Shown: in pieces, positions 30,290 through 38,425 of the stretch
Layout of the letters: every line of letters begins with the position of its first letter
Numbering within the stretch: the first letter of the stretch is position 1
Origin: Roseovarius gaetbuli
GTDB taxonomy: Bacteria; Pseudomonadota; Alphaproteobacteria; Rhodobacterales; Rhodobacteraceae
Length of the DNA: 42,255 bases
Direction of reading: 5' to 3'
Assembly: GCF_900172365.1 (NCBI RefSeq)
Contig: NZ_FWFJ01000032.1
Span: 1 to 42,255, forward strand
Notes under the pieces: model-generated
Databases searched by the model: none
Seen by the model: the letters and a program-made list of their open reading frames with translations, nothing else
What the model was told of the DNA's origin: nothing
Position numbers and translations under genes: made by a program

Positions 30290-31087
30290 TCATGCCGGGT
30301 CGAAAGTCAGCGTGCAACGGTGCCCGGCCGGCAGAGCCCGATCCGGGTTTGGCAGTTCAAGAAACACCGAAAAAGTCGCGCTTGCGGCATCGAACACACT
30401 GTCAATCGAGGTTACCGTCGCGGCAAAACTGCCCTCCAGCGGTGGTGCCGGATGCACGGTCGCGCCATCACCGACGGTGATGTGGCTGTATTCTTCCACA
30501 GGCAAGAAAGCTTCGACAATGAGCGGGTCATGCTTGAGGATCGTCAGCAGGTGATCGTCGGTCCCGACGTATTCACCGGGCACCAGATTGCGTGAATCCA
30601 CTACACCGTCTGCCGGACTGCGAATGGTGCGTTGCTGTAAAATGATCTCGGCGCGCTGAAGTTCCTGCTCGGCGATTTCGCGGTTGAGCTCTGCCTGGAA
30701 GAGAAGGCTTCGTGCAGCGATCCGCTCGGCTTCGACCTGGTCATAGGCCTCGACGGTAGCGATTTTCTTTTCGCGAAGTCCCTTGATCCGCTCGAACCTT
30801 TTTTCGACCATGGCAAGTTGCTCGCTTTGCGCGTCTATGACGGCAGTCGAATTGGCACGGGTGCGCAACAATTCGACGGTGCTTTGTTCAACCGCAGAAT
30901 TGAGGCGTGCCACCACCTGCCCTTTGGTGACGATGTCACCGCGATCCACAAGAACTTCATCAAGCAATCCTGCGACCGGGCTTCCCAGTTCAATCACTTC
31001 AGCAGGATCCATAAGACAATCGAACCCCTGCGCCTGCACCGGCAAAGATGCCATTGCCACGACAGGGATTACCAGAAACCTGATCAT
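30290..31087 (-). CDS. HlyD-type periplasmic adaptor (membrane fusion protein) with signal peptide
   Basis: 265 residues. The first 19 residues (MIRFLVIPVVAMASLPVQA) look like a Sec signal peptide. A split lipoyl-like domain follows: GSPVAGLLDEVLVDRGDIVTKGQVVARL (about 35-62) and TIRSPADGVVDSRNLVPGEYVG (about 154-175). They flank an alpha-hairpin coiled coil rich in Glu/Ala/Gln (about 65-150). The C-terminal part is beta-barrel-like. This is the architecture of efflux or type I secretion adaptors that bridge inner-membrane and outer-membrane parts. The ATG overlaps the SecA-like stop as ATGA (31084-31087), and AGGAGG sits 6 bases upstream inside that gene, so translation is likely coupled. 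It is one of three proteins in the cluster with this module. Confidence 0.88.
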   Translation of the reverse strand: MIRFLVIPVVAMASLPVQAQGFDCLMDPAEVIELGSPVAGLLDEVLVDRGDIVTKGQVVARLNSAVEQSTVELLRTRANSTAVIDAQSEQLAMVEKRFERIKGLREKKIATVEAYDQVEAERIAARSLLFQAELNREIAEQELQRAEIILQQRTIRSPADGVVDSRNLVPGEYVGTDDHLLTILKHDPLIVEAFLPVEEYSHITVGDGATVHPAPPLEGSFAATVTSIDSVFDAASATFSVFLELPNPDRALPAGHRCTLTFDPA

Positions 31088-33075
31088 TCCATTCCTCCTG
31101 CAAAAGATAAGAGCTGGTTCAACCGCCGGTCTTGGCGTACGAGATCCCGCCGCGCGCGCGCATGAACTTTCTCGGCACGTTTTTGCGCCCGATCAAAAAG
31201 ACGTAACCGCAAACCAATCGTGATATAGGGCAACTGCGCAAGCGTTTTCAGAACCGGGGCCTCGATCACATCAAGCAACGGATCTTCAAGCGACAAGACA
31301 GTCGAAAATGACCCCGGTTCCCCACGTCTCGCGCACCGTCCTGCCAATTGCCGGTCAATCCGACCCGCATCGTGCCGTTCGGTCAGGATGACGTGCAGCC
31401 CCCCGGCCTTCACGACCTCATCCTCAAGCGCAATATCGACGCCACGGCCCGCCATATTGGTTGCCACGGTGATACGGCCCGTCTTGCCTGCATCCGCGAT
31501 GATCCGCGCGCTTTCCGCCACCGTTTCAGCATTCAGCACTTCATGGGCCAACCCGGCCAACTCCAATGCCGCCGACACCTCGCGCGAGGCCGCGACCGAA
31601 CGCGTTCCGATCAGCACGGGCCGCCGAAGCGATACTTCGCGCGCCACCTCCTGAGCTACAAACTTCCACTTCTGGGATGTCTTGCGAAAAACGCGTGGAC
31701 GGCGAAACCGCAACCGTGACCGTCGGTGTGGGGGAATTCGCACAGTCGCCAGCCCGAAGACCGAATGAAGTTCCCCCTTCACCTCGCGGGCCGTCCCGGT
31801 CATGCCTGACAACTGCATGTAGCGCCGGAAGAAACGCTGGTAGGTCATCCGTGCCATGACAAGGTTCTGTCCCGTAATCTCTACATTTTCCTTGGCTTCG
31901 ACAAGTTGATGTAGTCCGTCCGACCATGACCTGTCTGGTTGAAGCCGTCCGGTGTATTCGTCAATGATCTGTACCTTGCCGTCATTGACCAGATACTGTT
32001 CGCCATTCTTGAATATATAAAGCACAGACAGCGCCTGGCTGATCACTTCCTCGCGCCGGATTGGGCTTTCCCAAATCCCGGATCGTCCCGCGGCGATCTT
32101 GCCGATAGTCGTCCGCCCCCGGTCGGTCAGCCGCAGCCGCCGCTCATCACCGATCACAATAAAATCCTTCCCGCGTTCCAGCGCCTGCGCGATGTCCAGA
32201 GCCACACGGGTCCAGACAGCCTCGGCTTCGGGATCGCTTTGCCGCGAGATGATCAACGGCGTTCGCGCTTCGTCGACCAGAACGCTGTCAGCCTCATCGA
32301 CTATGGCAAAAGACAGCCCGCGCATCACGGGATTTTCCGTGGCCATCGGTTGGGCCACGCGCCGCAACTTGGCCCGCGTGCCCCGCGGACCTTCGCGCCC
32401 GAATGTAATGCGGTCACGCAGGTAGTCGAAGGCGATTTCAGTGTTCGATGCGTAGACGATATCCGCCCGGTAAACCTGCCTCCGGTCATCGGGTTTCATG
32501 TCTTCGAGGATGACGCCGATGCGCAGGCCGAGCCGTTCGTAGATCTGGCTAAGGGTGTTGGCGTCGCGTTCCGCGAGATAGTTGTTCACGGTGATCACAT
32601 GGGTGGGAATGCCCGCCAGCGCAGCGGTCGCCGCCGCCAAGGCCGCAGTGATCGTCTTACCTTCGCCGGTGTCCATTTCAATCAGCGAACCACGCAGCAT
32701 CGCCAGTGCGCCGCGCACCTGAACACCGTGGTGGCGCAGGCCCAAGGTCCTGAATGTGGTTTCGCGTGTCAGAGCAATGCCAAGCCAGATTGACCGGTTC
32801 GACAACATGTCCCGCCTGAGCCGGACCCGGGCACGCCTGATCTCGTCTTCGAAGTCCGCATCGCTCAACTCCCTCAACCGACGCGAAATCCGATTGATCC
32901 GGAGAAGATCATACCAGACCCGAAACGGAGCGGACGTTGCGCGCAGCGGCTGCGAAAGCGCGCGTAACGCGCTTTCGCCCAATTCATCAAGCCACTGGGG
33001 ATCCCGGTCCGCCCGTTCGGGGTAGAACCGAACCTGTGGCGGGGCGACCCCGATCAGAGCAGTGTCCGACGACAT
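31084..33075 (-). CDS. Shortened SecA-like translocation ATPase
   Basis: 663 residues from the ATG at 33073-33075; a TTG three codons earlier (33082-33084) overlaps the SapC stop and is an alternative start. Numbered from the TTG, MDTGEGKT at 137-144 is Walker A, and VDEADSVLVDEARTP from about 262 holds the DEAD box. GMTGTA, TNMAGRGVDI and the arginine-rich RIDRQLAGRCARRGEPGS are SecA motor motifs. YASNTEIAFDYLRD matches the SecA NBD1 signature. Canonical SecA is about 830-900 residues; this one stops soon after the second motor domain and has a short helical tail and no zinc-binding C-terminal linker. It is therefore an accessory SecA paralogue, not housekeeping SecA. Sitting between sapC and the adaptor gene, it is the best candidate motor for exporting the giant protein; this is inferred from context. 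Confidence 0.9.
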   Translation of the reverse strand: MSSDTALIGVAPPQVRFYPERADRDPQWLDELGESALRALSQPLRATSAPFRVWYDLLRINRISRRLRELSDADFEDEIRRARVRLRRDMLSNRSIWLGIALTRETTFRTLGLRHHGVQVRGALAMLRGSLIEMDTGEGKTITAALAAATAALAGIPTHVITVNNYLAERDANTLSQIYERLGLRIGVILEDMKPDDRRQVYRADIVYASNTEIAFDYLRDRITFGREGPRGTRAKLRRVAQPMATENPVMRGLSFAIVDEADSVLVDEARTPLIISRQSDPEAEAVWTRVALDIAQALERGKDFIVIGDERRLRLTDRGRTTIGKIAAGRSGIWESPIRREEVISQALSVLYIFKNGEQYLVNDGKVQIIDEYTGRLQPDRSWSDGLHQLVEAKENVEITGQNLVMARMTYQRFFRRYMQLSGMTGTAREVKGELHSVFGLATVRIPPHRRSRLRFRRPRVFRKTSQKWKFVAQEVAREVSLRRPVLIGTRSVAASREVSAALELAGLAHEVLNAETVAESARIIADAGKTGRITVATNMAGRGVDIALEDEVVKAGGLHVILTERHDAGRIDRQLAGRCARRGEPGSFSTVLSLEDPLLDVIEAPVLKTLAQLPYITIGLRLRLFDRAQKRAEKVHARARRDLVRQDRRLNQLLSFAGGME

Positions 33076-33080
33076 CGCCG

Positions 33081-33878
33081 TCAACTGTCTTCGGATTCGA
33101 GCTCTGCCTTCTCTGGCGCATCGCCGTCATCAGCGGGTGCAGCGGCCTGCGGGTCCGAGTTGGCGAACTGCGTCAACATCGTCTGGAAGTGCCGCATCGA
33201 ATGAAGATGCAGGTATGTGCATTCGAGCTCATCGGTATCGAACATCTGCCGCAAGGTTTCATCATCGATTTTACGCAGTTTTTCGCGGTCGACCGACATG
33301 AACCCCGAAAGTGACCGGCGCTCGCCATCAGCAAGATTGAACTGCGCCTGCATCGGCTGAAGCAGTCCAAGATCCATGAGCCGTTTGCAATAGGTCTCGG
33401 TCCGACGGAACTGGCCCTGATATTCCTGCAGGAACCGCAGGATGTTTTGCAGGTAGATCGTCTGGTTTCCCTCGGAATCGAAGAGCCGCTCACCACTGCC
33501 GTCGCGATTGCAGCCTGAGTAGCCCTCGTCGATGTTCAGAATGAAATTATTGTTCTCCCTGTCGGTAGAAAATACGAAAGGATAGCGCCGGACGAAAGCG
33601 GGCACATAGGTCTGAGCTCTCCAGTTTCCGTCTTCGCCCACGAAGAAGTTCTCGTGATCCTTCACGCCAAGGATCACCGTCGGCATCACCTTTTCTTCGG
33701 TTCCGGCGAAAACGATTGGGTAATGCCCCGCCGCAGCCGCAAATTCGATTGCTGTCAGCGGAACCGAGTTGACCTTGGACGCAAATCCGTAGCCGTCCGT
33801 GCCGCGAACGCTGAGATCACCATGCGCTTTGACCGTGACCGGGCGCGCATTTTTGTAAAAGAGCAGTTGGGTCGCCAT
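33081..33878 (-). CDS. SapC-family protein
   Basis: 265 residues. The beginning (MATQLLFYKNARPVTVKAHG) and later segments AIEFAAAAGHYPIVFAG, VPAFVRRYPFVF and ETYCKRLMDLGLLQPMQAQF match the SapC family (PF07277), named from a Campylobacter fetus S-layer protein locus. No signal peptide or membrane segment is visible, so the protein is probably cytosolic. The C-terminus (about 240-265) is an acidic Asp/Glu/Ala-rich tail. A strong AAGGAAG ribosome-binding site lies 5 bases before the ATG at 33876-33878. The gap to the M50 gene is 39 bp, and its stop touches the SecA-like start. In many proteobacteria SapC genes neighbour giant or S-layer-like secreted proteins; a chaperone or targeting role is plausible but unproven. 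Confidence 0.85.
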   Translation of the reverse strand: MATQLLFYKNARPVTVKAHGDLSVRGTDGYGFASKVNSVPLTAIEFAAAAGHYPIVFAGTEEKVMPTVILGVKDHENFFVGEDGNWRAQTYVPAFVRRYPFVFSTDRENNNFILNIDEGYSGCNRDGSGERLFDSEGNQTIYLQNILRFLQEYQGQFRRTETYCKRLMDLGLLQPMQAQFNLADGERRSLSGFMSVDREKLRKIDDETLRQMFDTDELECTYLHLHSMRHFQTMLTQFANSDPQAAAPADDGDAPEKAELESEDS

Positions 33879-33917
33879 GAAATCTTCCTTCTCTCTCTCT
33901 GTTGGTCGTTCTTAATT

Positions 33918-36089
33918 TCAAACTCCGGCATCAAGCGATGCGAAGTATTTCAGGAATACACGGACGCCCGCACGGTAGATGCGGGACGCTAACGGGGTTT
34001 CACCATGACTAAAACGGACATAGGCACGTTCGCCGTAAACTGACAATTGAGGGGCTGCATCGAGTGTTAGGTCGAGCAGCAAAACCGGTTCCAGAGCTAA
34101 ATTCTGGTCGCGCGGTGTCGCCGGATCGAGGGCAAACCGGCCGCCCCCTTCCGTCGAAAGGGCACGTGAGGGCAGCGCGCGCGTCAACCCGGGCAGGGTT
34201 CGCGACACCGAAGCTGGATAGGTCAGGTCCGGATTCGAGGACAGCCTGACACCGAGCCCCTGCGTTCCGGATCGCACAAGATCGGCTTGAGCTTCCGGAA
34301 CGACAACCCGCACGACCGGATCCTCAAACCGTGCAACCACCGCAAGCAGGTCGCCGCGCTGAGCGAAACGGCCAAGAAGATCGGTTGAGACTGGCAGGAT
34401 GACCTTACCACTCGCCGGTGCACGGACGATCATCTCTGCAATGCGCTGACGGATCAGCGCCCGGTCTGCCTGTGCAGCCTTGAGTTCTTCTTCCATGATG
34501 CGAACGGCAGTCTGGTCGAACAAATTTTCGGCTGCAATCCGCCGCTCAATCTCGACAATGCGCGCATTTACTAGTTCAAGCCGCGCCGAAACAAGGGGAT
34601 CGGACAGGCCGACAAGTGGAGCCCCGGCAGCGACAATCTGGCCTTCCGAGACATAGACAGCTTCAACAATTCCGTCGGCTGTCGCGTTCGCGTAGGAGCC
34701 TGAGTCCGGCAGGACAATTCCCTCGGCGAGGGTGTTGTGCGGCACGGGAGTGACCAAAAGCAATGTGGCAAGCCCGGCAACAAATATCCCGGTCGCACCT
34801 AGAGCCCTGCCACGTTTACGGCGCAGTGTCGGGCTCGTGAAAACGAACCAGATGCCCTTGAGGATTGGGAAGATCAGCATAAGGAAAAGCGCCCATGCGG
34901 CAAGCGCGATCCCCACGAAAAAGAATCTCGTTGCAACGACCCCGATGATCGCGGCGGTGATAAACAGCCGGTAAATATATGCGGCGATGGCATAAAAAAC
35001 GAACCAGCTACGTTCGTTGCGGGCGCTCACCGGGCTCTCGGCATAGGAGGAGCCGAAAACGTAACGCTGTACGAGATAGCCGAGGTATTTGTTCGCCCGC
35101 TGCCCCAGATTGGGTATCTCGATAAGGTCGCATAGCACATAGTAACCGTCGAAGCGCAGCAGCGGGTTACCGTTAAAAAGAAGCGTCGAAATCCCGCCGA
35201 TCAGCATTACGTTGAAGGCAAAGGCACGGACCAGACCTTCTTCCGCCCCGGTCCAGACAATCATCGCCACACTCGCCAGAAAAATCTCGACAAGGATCCC
35301 CGCCGCGCCAACCAGGGCGCGCTGCCACTTGCTTTGAAACGCTATGCTTGCCGAGGCATCGACATAGGGAACCGGCATGAAGACGAGGAACATGATTCCG
35401 ATTTCATGCACGTCCCCCCCCCATCGCTTGATGGTATAGCAATGTCCAAGTTCATGAAACGCCTTGATGAGCGGATAGGCGATCAAGAGAAGAACAAGGT
35501 TCTCGGCCGACAGAACACGGTCGGCCACGTTTTCCGTAAGCACCTCGATACTCAACGCAGCCAGGACGATCGCATAGGCAGTGATCCCGAAGAAGAGAAG
35601 CCACCCGAACCATGAAAACAGCGGGCGCACGATCGGCATCGTGGCGTTAAGGAATCCGTTGGGATCAAAGACCGGAACACGGAGCGCCAGCGGGTTGATC
35701 AGGCTCTTGATGATCTTGCTGCGCTTTGTCCGGCGTCCGCGATCGGAAAGTTCGATGATATCTGGCGGCACGTCGCCAGTCAGCACATCGGCCGAATATA
35801 ACTGCCCCACAAGACGAACCAGTTCATCCTGTGTCACCGCGTCGATGTCCATTTTGTCGACGGCGTGTTCCCAGATTTCCTCCAGCGTCCTTGTGCCGTT
35901 CATCATGGCGATCAGCCGATAGGCAGCAGGTCGAAATCGGTGGAAGCGCCCCGATGCCCTGTCCTGCAAAACATGCCAGACATCGCCACGGTAAAGGTGC
36001 CGGTGAATGCGGGCGTGTCGGCGCAGGCGCGGCCGGAAGTCTGACACGCGATACCACGAAGCGCTGGTCCAGTTCCTCTGAGCGCTCAT
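33918..36089 (-). CDS. PqqD-like / M50 zinc metallopeptidase / HlyD-like fusion membrane protein
   Basis: 723 residues from the ATG at 36087-36089, chosen because it overlaps the upstream TGA as ATGA; an in-frame start five codons earlier exists. Residues about 25-110 resemble a PqqD-type winged-helix domain (VWHVLQDRASGRFHRF, then TRTLEEIWEHA). Then come several membrane segments with AFHELGHCYTIKRWGG (HELGH at 212-216), the HExxH zinc site of M50 site-2-type proteases, and NGNPLLRFDGYY (306-317) supplying the third-ligand Asp. About 430-723 is a membrane-fusion part: one TM, a lipoyl half (DGIVEAVYVSEGQIVAAGAPLV), a coiled coil, and the second half (VRAPASGKVILPVSTDLL). Such fusions occur near secretion systems for large or modified proteins. 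It could cleave or hold the substrate in the membrane. Confidence 0.88.
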   Translation of the reverse strand: MSAQRNWTSASWYRVSDFRPRLRRHARIHRHLYRGDVWHVLQDRASGRFHRFRPAAYRLIAMMNGTRTLEEIWEHAVDKMDIDAVTQDELVRLVGQLYSADVLTGDVPPDIIELSDRGRRTKRSKIIKSLINPLALRVPVFDPNGFLNATMPIVRPLFSWFGWLLFFGITAYAIVLAALSIEVLTENVADRVLSAENLVLLLIAYPLIKAFHELGHCYTIKRWGGDVHEIGIMFLVFMPVPYVDASASIAFQSKWQRALVGAAGILVEIFLASVAMIVWTGAEEGLVRAFAFNVMLIGGISTLLFNGNPLLRFDGYYVLCDLIEIPNLGQRANKYLGYLVQRYVFGSSYAESPVSARNERSWFVFYAIAAYIYRLFITAAIIGVVATRFFFVGIALAAWALFLMLIFPILKGIWFVFTSPTLRRKRGRALGATGIFVAGLATLLLVTPVPHNTLAEGIVLPDSGSYANATADGIVEAVYVSEGQIVAAGAPLVGLSDPLVSARLELVNARIVEIERRIAAENLFDQTAVRIMEEELKAAQADRALIRQRIAEMIVRAPASGKVILPVSTDLLGRFAQRGDLLAVVARFEDPVVRVVVPEAQADLVRSGTQGLGVRLSSNPDLTYPASVSRTLPGLTRALPSRALSTEGGGRFALDPATPRDQNLALEPVLLLDLTLDAAPQLSVYGERAYVRFSHGETPLASRIYRAGVRVFLKYFASLDAGV

Positions 36090-38008
36090 GGCTGCCAGGA
36101 CCACAGTTTCAGGCGCATCCAGTCACCGAGATCATGCAATAGAACCCAGCCCAGCCGACGTTCATCGATCGTCGTCCGCGAGATTCCCTCCATGCCCGGT
36201 CGCAGCTTCTCAATGTCTCCGAGTAGTTCGGCCTCGATCCGAAAGAAGTTGCGCCCTTCGCCCTGCCGCGCCAGTGGCGTAATCACCTTAACCTTGTAAT
36301 CCAATGGCTCTTCGGGGAAAGCCGCGAGACGCAAACTGCCGATCTGGCCTTCTTCGACTGCACGAATGTCGGCCTCGTCAATTTCGAGCACGACGCGAAA
36401 CCCGTCAAGTGGGGCGATCCGGAACAAGGTCTGCCCGCGCTCAATCGACGCTCCCACAGATTGAGACAAATCACCCTCGACCACATACCCCGAAAACGGG
36501 GCCGTGATACGCGTTCTGGCAAGCTGTTCGTCGATCAGAGAAATTTGTGCCTCGGCCTGTTCCAACTGGGCGCGTATGATGTTGGCTTCCGCCAGATCCC
36601 GTGTCGCGATGGCGCGGTCAAGCTCGCGGCGGCGCTGACTGAGAGCTGTTCCAAGCCGCAGCCGTTCGAGCGACAAATCCTTTTCGTCGAGAATGGCCAG
36701 AACCTGATCAGCCCCAACGAGATCGCCGGCCCGCGCGCGCTGAGTAGCAAGATAACCGTTGAATGGGGCAACCACGCTGCGCTGAATTGTCCCTTCGAGG
36801 CGGGCCGGTGCACTGATCGAATAGTCAATGGTGCCGTACCAAAGCGTTGCCGCCACTGCTCCCACCAGAAGCGTGGCAAGTTTCGCACCGAAGTGTGACG
36901 GGCCCAGAAGGGCCTTTGCATATCGTAATGCTGTCGACGCAATCTTGTGTGGCAGCCACCTGTCAGCAAGGCGCCTGTCTTCGATTATAGGGCCGACGAT
37001 GCTTGCGACCCCATCCGCGACTTCGATGTCGCGTGCCGTGAACGGGAGATCTTCGCGGCGCTCGAACGTCAATGCGCCGACAATATCGTCACCCGACACC
37101 AGCGGAATGGTCAAAGTCGAGCCGACATCATGAGATTTGGCCAGATCTGCATGAGCGATAGCCACGCGAAATTCCCAATCTTCGGGCTCAGGCCAGAGGA
37201 TCACCGCTTCCTGATCCGTCGCCTCGACCATGGCGTGGGCAACTTCGCGAATCAGGCTTGCGCGCCGCCCGAAACTGGCGGCGCTAGATACAGCCTGCAC
37301 CTTGATACGGCGCCCCTTGCGCAATCCCAGGCTGACGGTTTCACAGTCCATTCTACGCGCAAGTTCCGTGACCAGCGCCGATGCCGCTTCGTCCAGCCGA
37401 TGACGTTCAAGCAACGTCGCGAGCATGTCAAAGGCAACGGTAACCCGTTCGCGCAGATCGCCATCTTTTGCCTCCTGCTCCCGCCGAAGCAATAACTCGA
37501 TCCAGCCCGCGCCCCATTGTATGCGCCGAAACAGCGCAGAGGTTGCCACCCCTGTCTTTGGAACATGAATGGCGATAGCGCCAAACAAGCCGTCAAGTGC
37601 CATGATCGGATAGGCGAGAACGCGGCGCTCAGTACCCTCACCAAACACGACGCTTTGCCGAGTGCGAACGGCTTCACCCGCGGCGCGGCTCAGGTCCTCG
37701 CTGATCGCCCCACCTGTCGGCCATTGCGCCACCGGTTCGAATGGGCCGACATCCAATTCTTCGGTCGCGACAAGCAGCCCCGTCGCCATGCCGTCGACGT
37801 TCCGTGTCAGGATGCCAAGCCAAGATTCAAGATAGTCCCCAACTGATCCCGCATCCTGAAACCGCGCCCAAATCGTCTGGTCCAGAACAGCATATGAGAC
37901 CGACGCACTGTTTTCGGCTTCTGAAACTGCATCTGCTGGGCGGGTATCGCTCACGAACATACCTCTCGCGGTGGATTCGGCACCCTGCCGTGACCGTTGG
38001 CGCCGCAT
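36086..38008 (-). CDS. GAF-domain / HlyD-like membrane fusion hybrid
   Basis: 640 residues from the first ATG (38006-38008). A second ATG at codon 17 (37958-37960) is equally possible; neither has a well-spaced ribosome-binding site. About 40-165 and 190-345 look like two GAF-type sensory domains (VLAYPIMALDGLFGAIAIHV; GSTLTIPLVSGDDIVGALTFE, then FTARDIEVADGVASIVGPII). One TM segment lies at about 375-392. The remainder is a HlyD-like adaptor: first lipoyl half 408-440 (RSVVAPFNGYLATQRARAGDLV), a coiled coil 445-495, second half 498-531 (TRITAPFSGYVVEGDLSQSVGA) and a beta domain. The GAF part should be cytosolic and the rest periplasmic. As first gene of the cluster it could couple a cytoplasmic signal to assembly of the exporter. 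It ends in an ATGA overlap with the M50 gene. Confidence 0.85.
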   Translation of the reverse strand: MRRQRSRQGAESTARGMFVSDTRPADAVSEAENSASVSYAVLDQTIWARFQDAGSVGDYLESWLGILTRNVDGMATGLLVATEELDVGPFEPVAQWPTGGAISEDLSRAAGEAVRTRQSVVFGEGTERRVLAYPIMALDGLFGAIAIHVPKTGVATSALFRRIQWGAGWIELLLRREQEAKDGDLRERVTVAFDMLATLLERHRLDEAASALVTELARRMDCETVSLGLRKGRRIKVQAVSSAASFGRRASLIREVAHAMVEATDQEAVILWPEPEDWEFRVAIAHADLAKSHDVGSTLTIPLVSGDDIVGALTFERREDLPFTARDIEVADGVASIVGPIIEDRRLADRWLPHKIASTALRYAKALLGPSHFGAKLATLLVGAVAATLWYGTIDYSISAPARLEGTIQRSVVAPFNGYLATQRARAGDLVGADQVLAILDEKDLSLERLRLGTALSQRRRELDRAIATRDLAEANIIRAQLEQAEAQISLIDEQLARTRITAPFSGYVVEGDLSQSVGASIERGQTLFRIAPLDGFRVVLEIDEADIRAVEEGQIGSLRLAAFPEEPLDYKVKVITPLARQGEGRNFFRIEAELLGDIEKLRPGMEGISRTTIDERRLGWVLLHDLGDWMRLKLWSWQP

Positions 38009-38425
38009 TCAGTGGCATAAATCGTTTGGCCATACGAGTAACCCTGCGCCAAATTCGTCGCTAGGTGTGCCGTTGAAATTTGACCCGGAGCGACCATACG
38101 GTCACACGTGCGCCGGACTTTTTTCGCAGGTCATCTAAACCTCTCCCCTGTTCTGTCAGGCAGCATTCCCCGCTTCAATCATGCAAAACTGGCCCAACCT
38201 AAATAATGCGCACCCTTTCACCTAGTAATCGGCAAAAACGCATTTCTCTGAATTGAGACTAGCGAATTGCGAATCGTGACAATCTTTTCGATGCAAGACT
38301 GAGTGTTACAGGACAAAGCGCTTTTGCCAAGCTTTACGGCCGCTGACCTGAGCCCCTAAGACTTCTCTATTTGAGTGCTAGCAGACCAATATGAACTCGT
38401 CGCTACAAGGACAGTGGCTCTGGAG
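38009..38425. promoter_or_regulatory. Intergenic region upstream of the export cluster, probable promoter region
   Basis: About 417 bp without a gene between the first cluster gene and the IS6 copy; composition is AT-richer than the genes. It contains the palindrome AAAGCGCTTT (38315-38324) with partly symmetric flanks (GGACAAAGC against GGCAAAAGC), similar to a LacI/GalR-type operator with a central CG, and a shorter inverted repeat GACC-atac-GGTC (38092-38103). No clear sigma-70 promoter could be picked by eye. The cluster's main promoter is expected here by position only. Confidence 0.4.

Noticed and set aside
38092..38103. Inverted repeat GACC-atac-GGTC as an operator
   Set aside because: Only 4 bp arms; such short repeats are expected by chance, so it is mentioned only within the intergenic entry.
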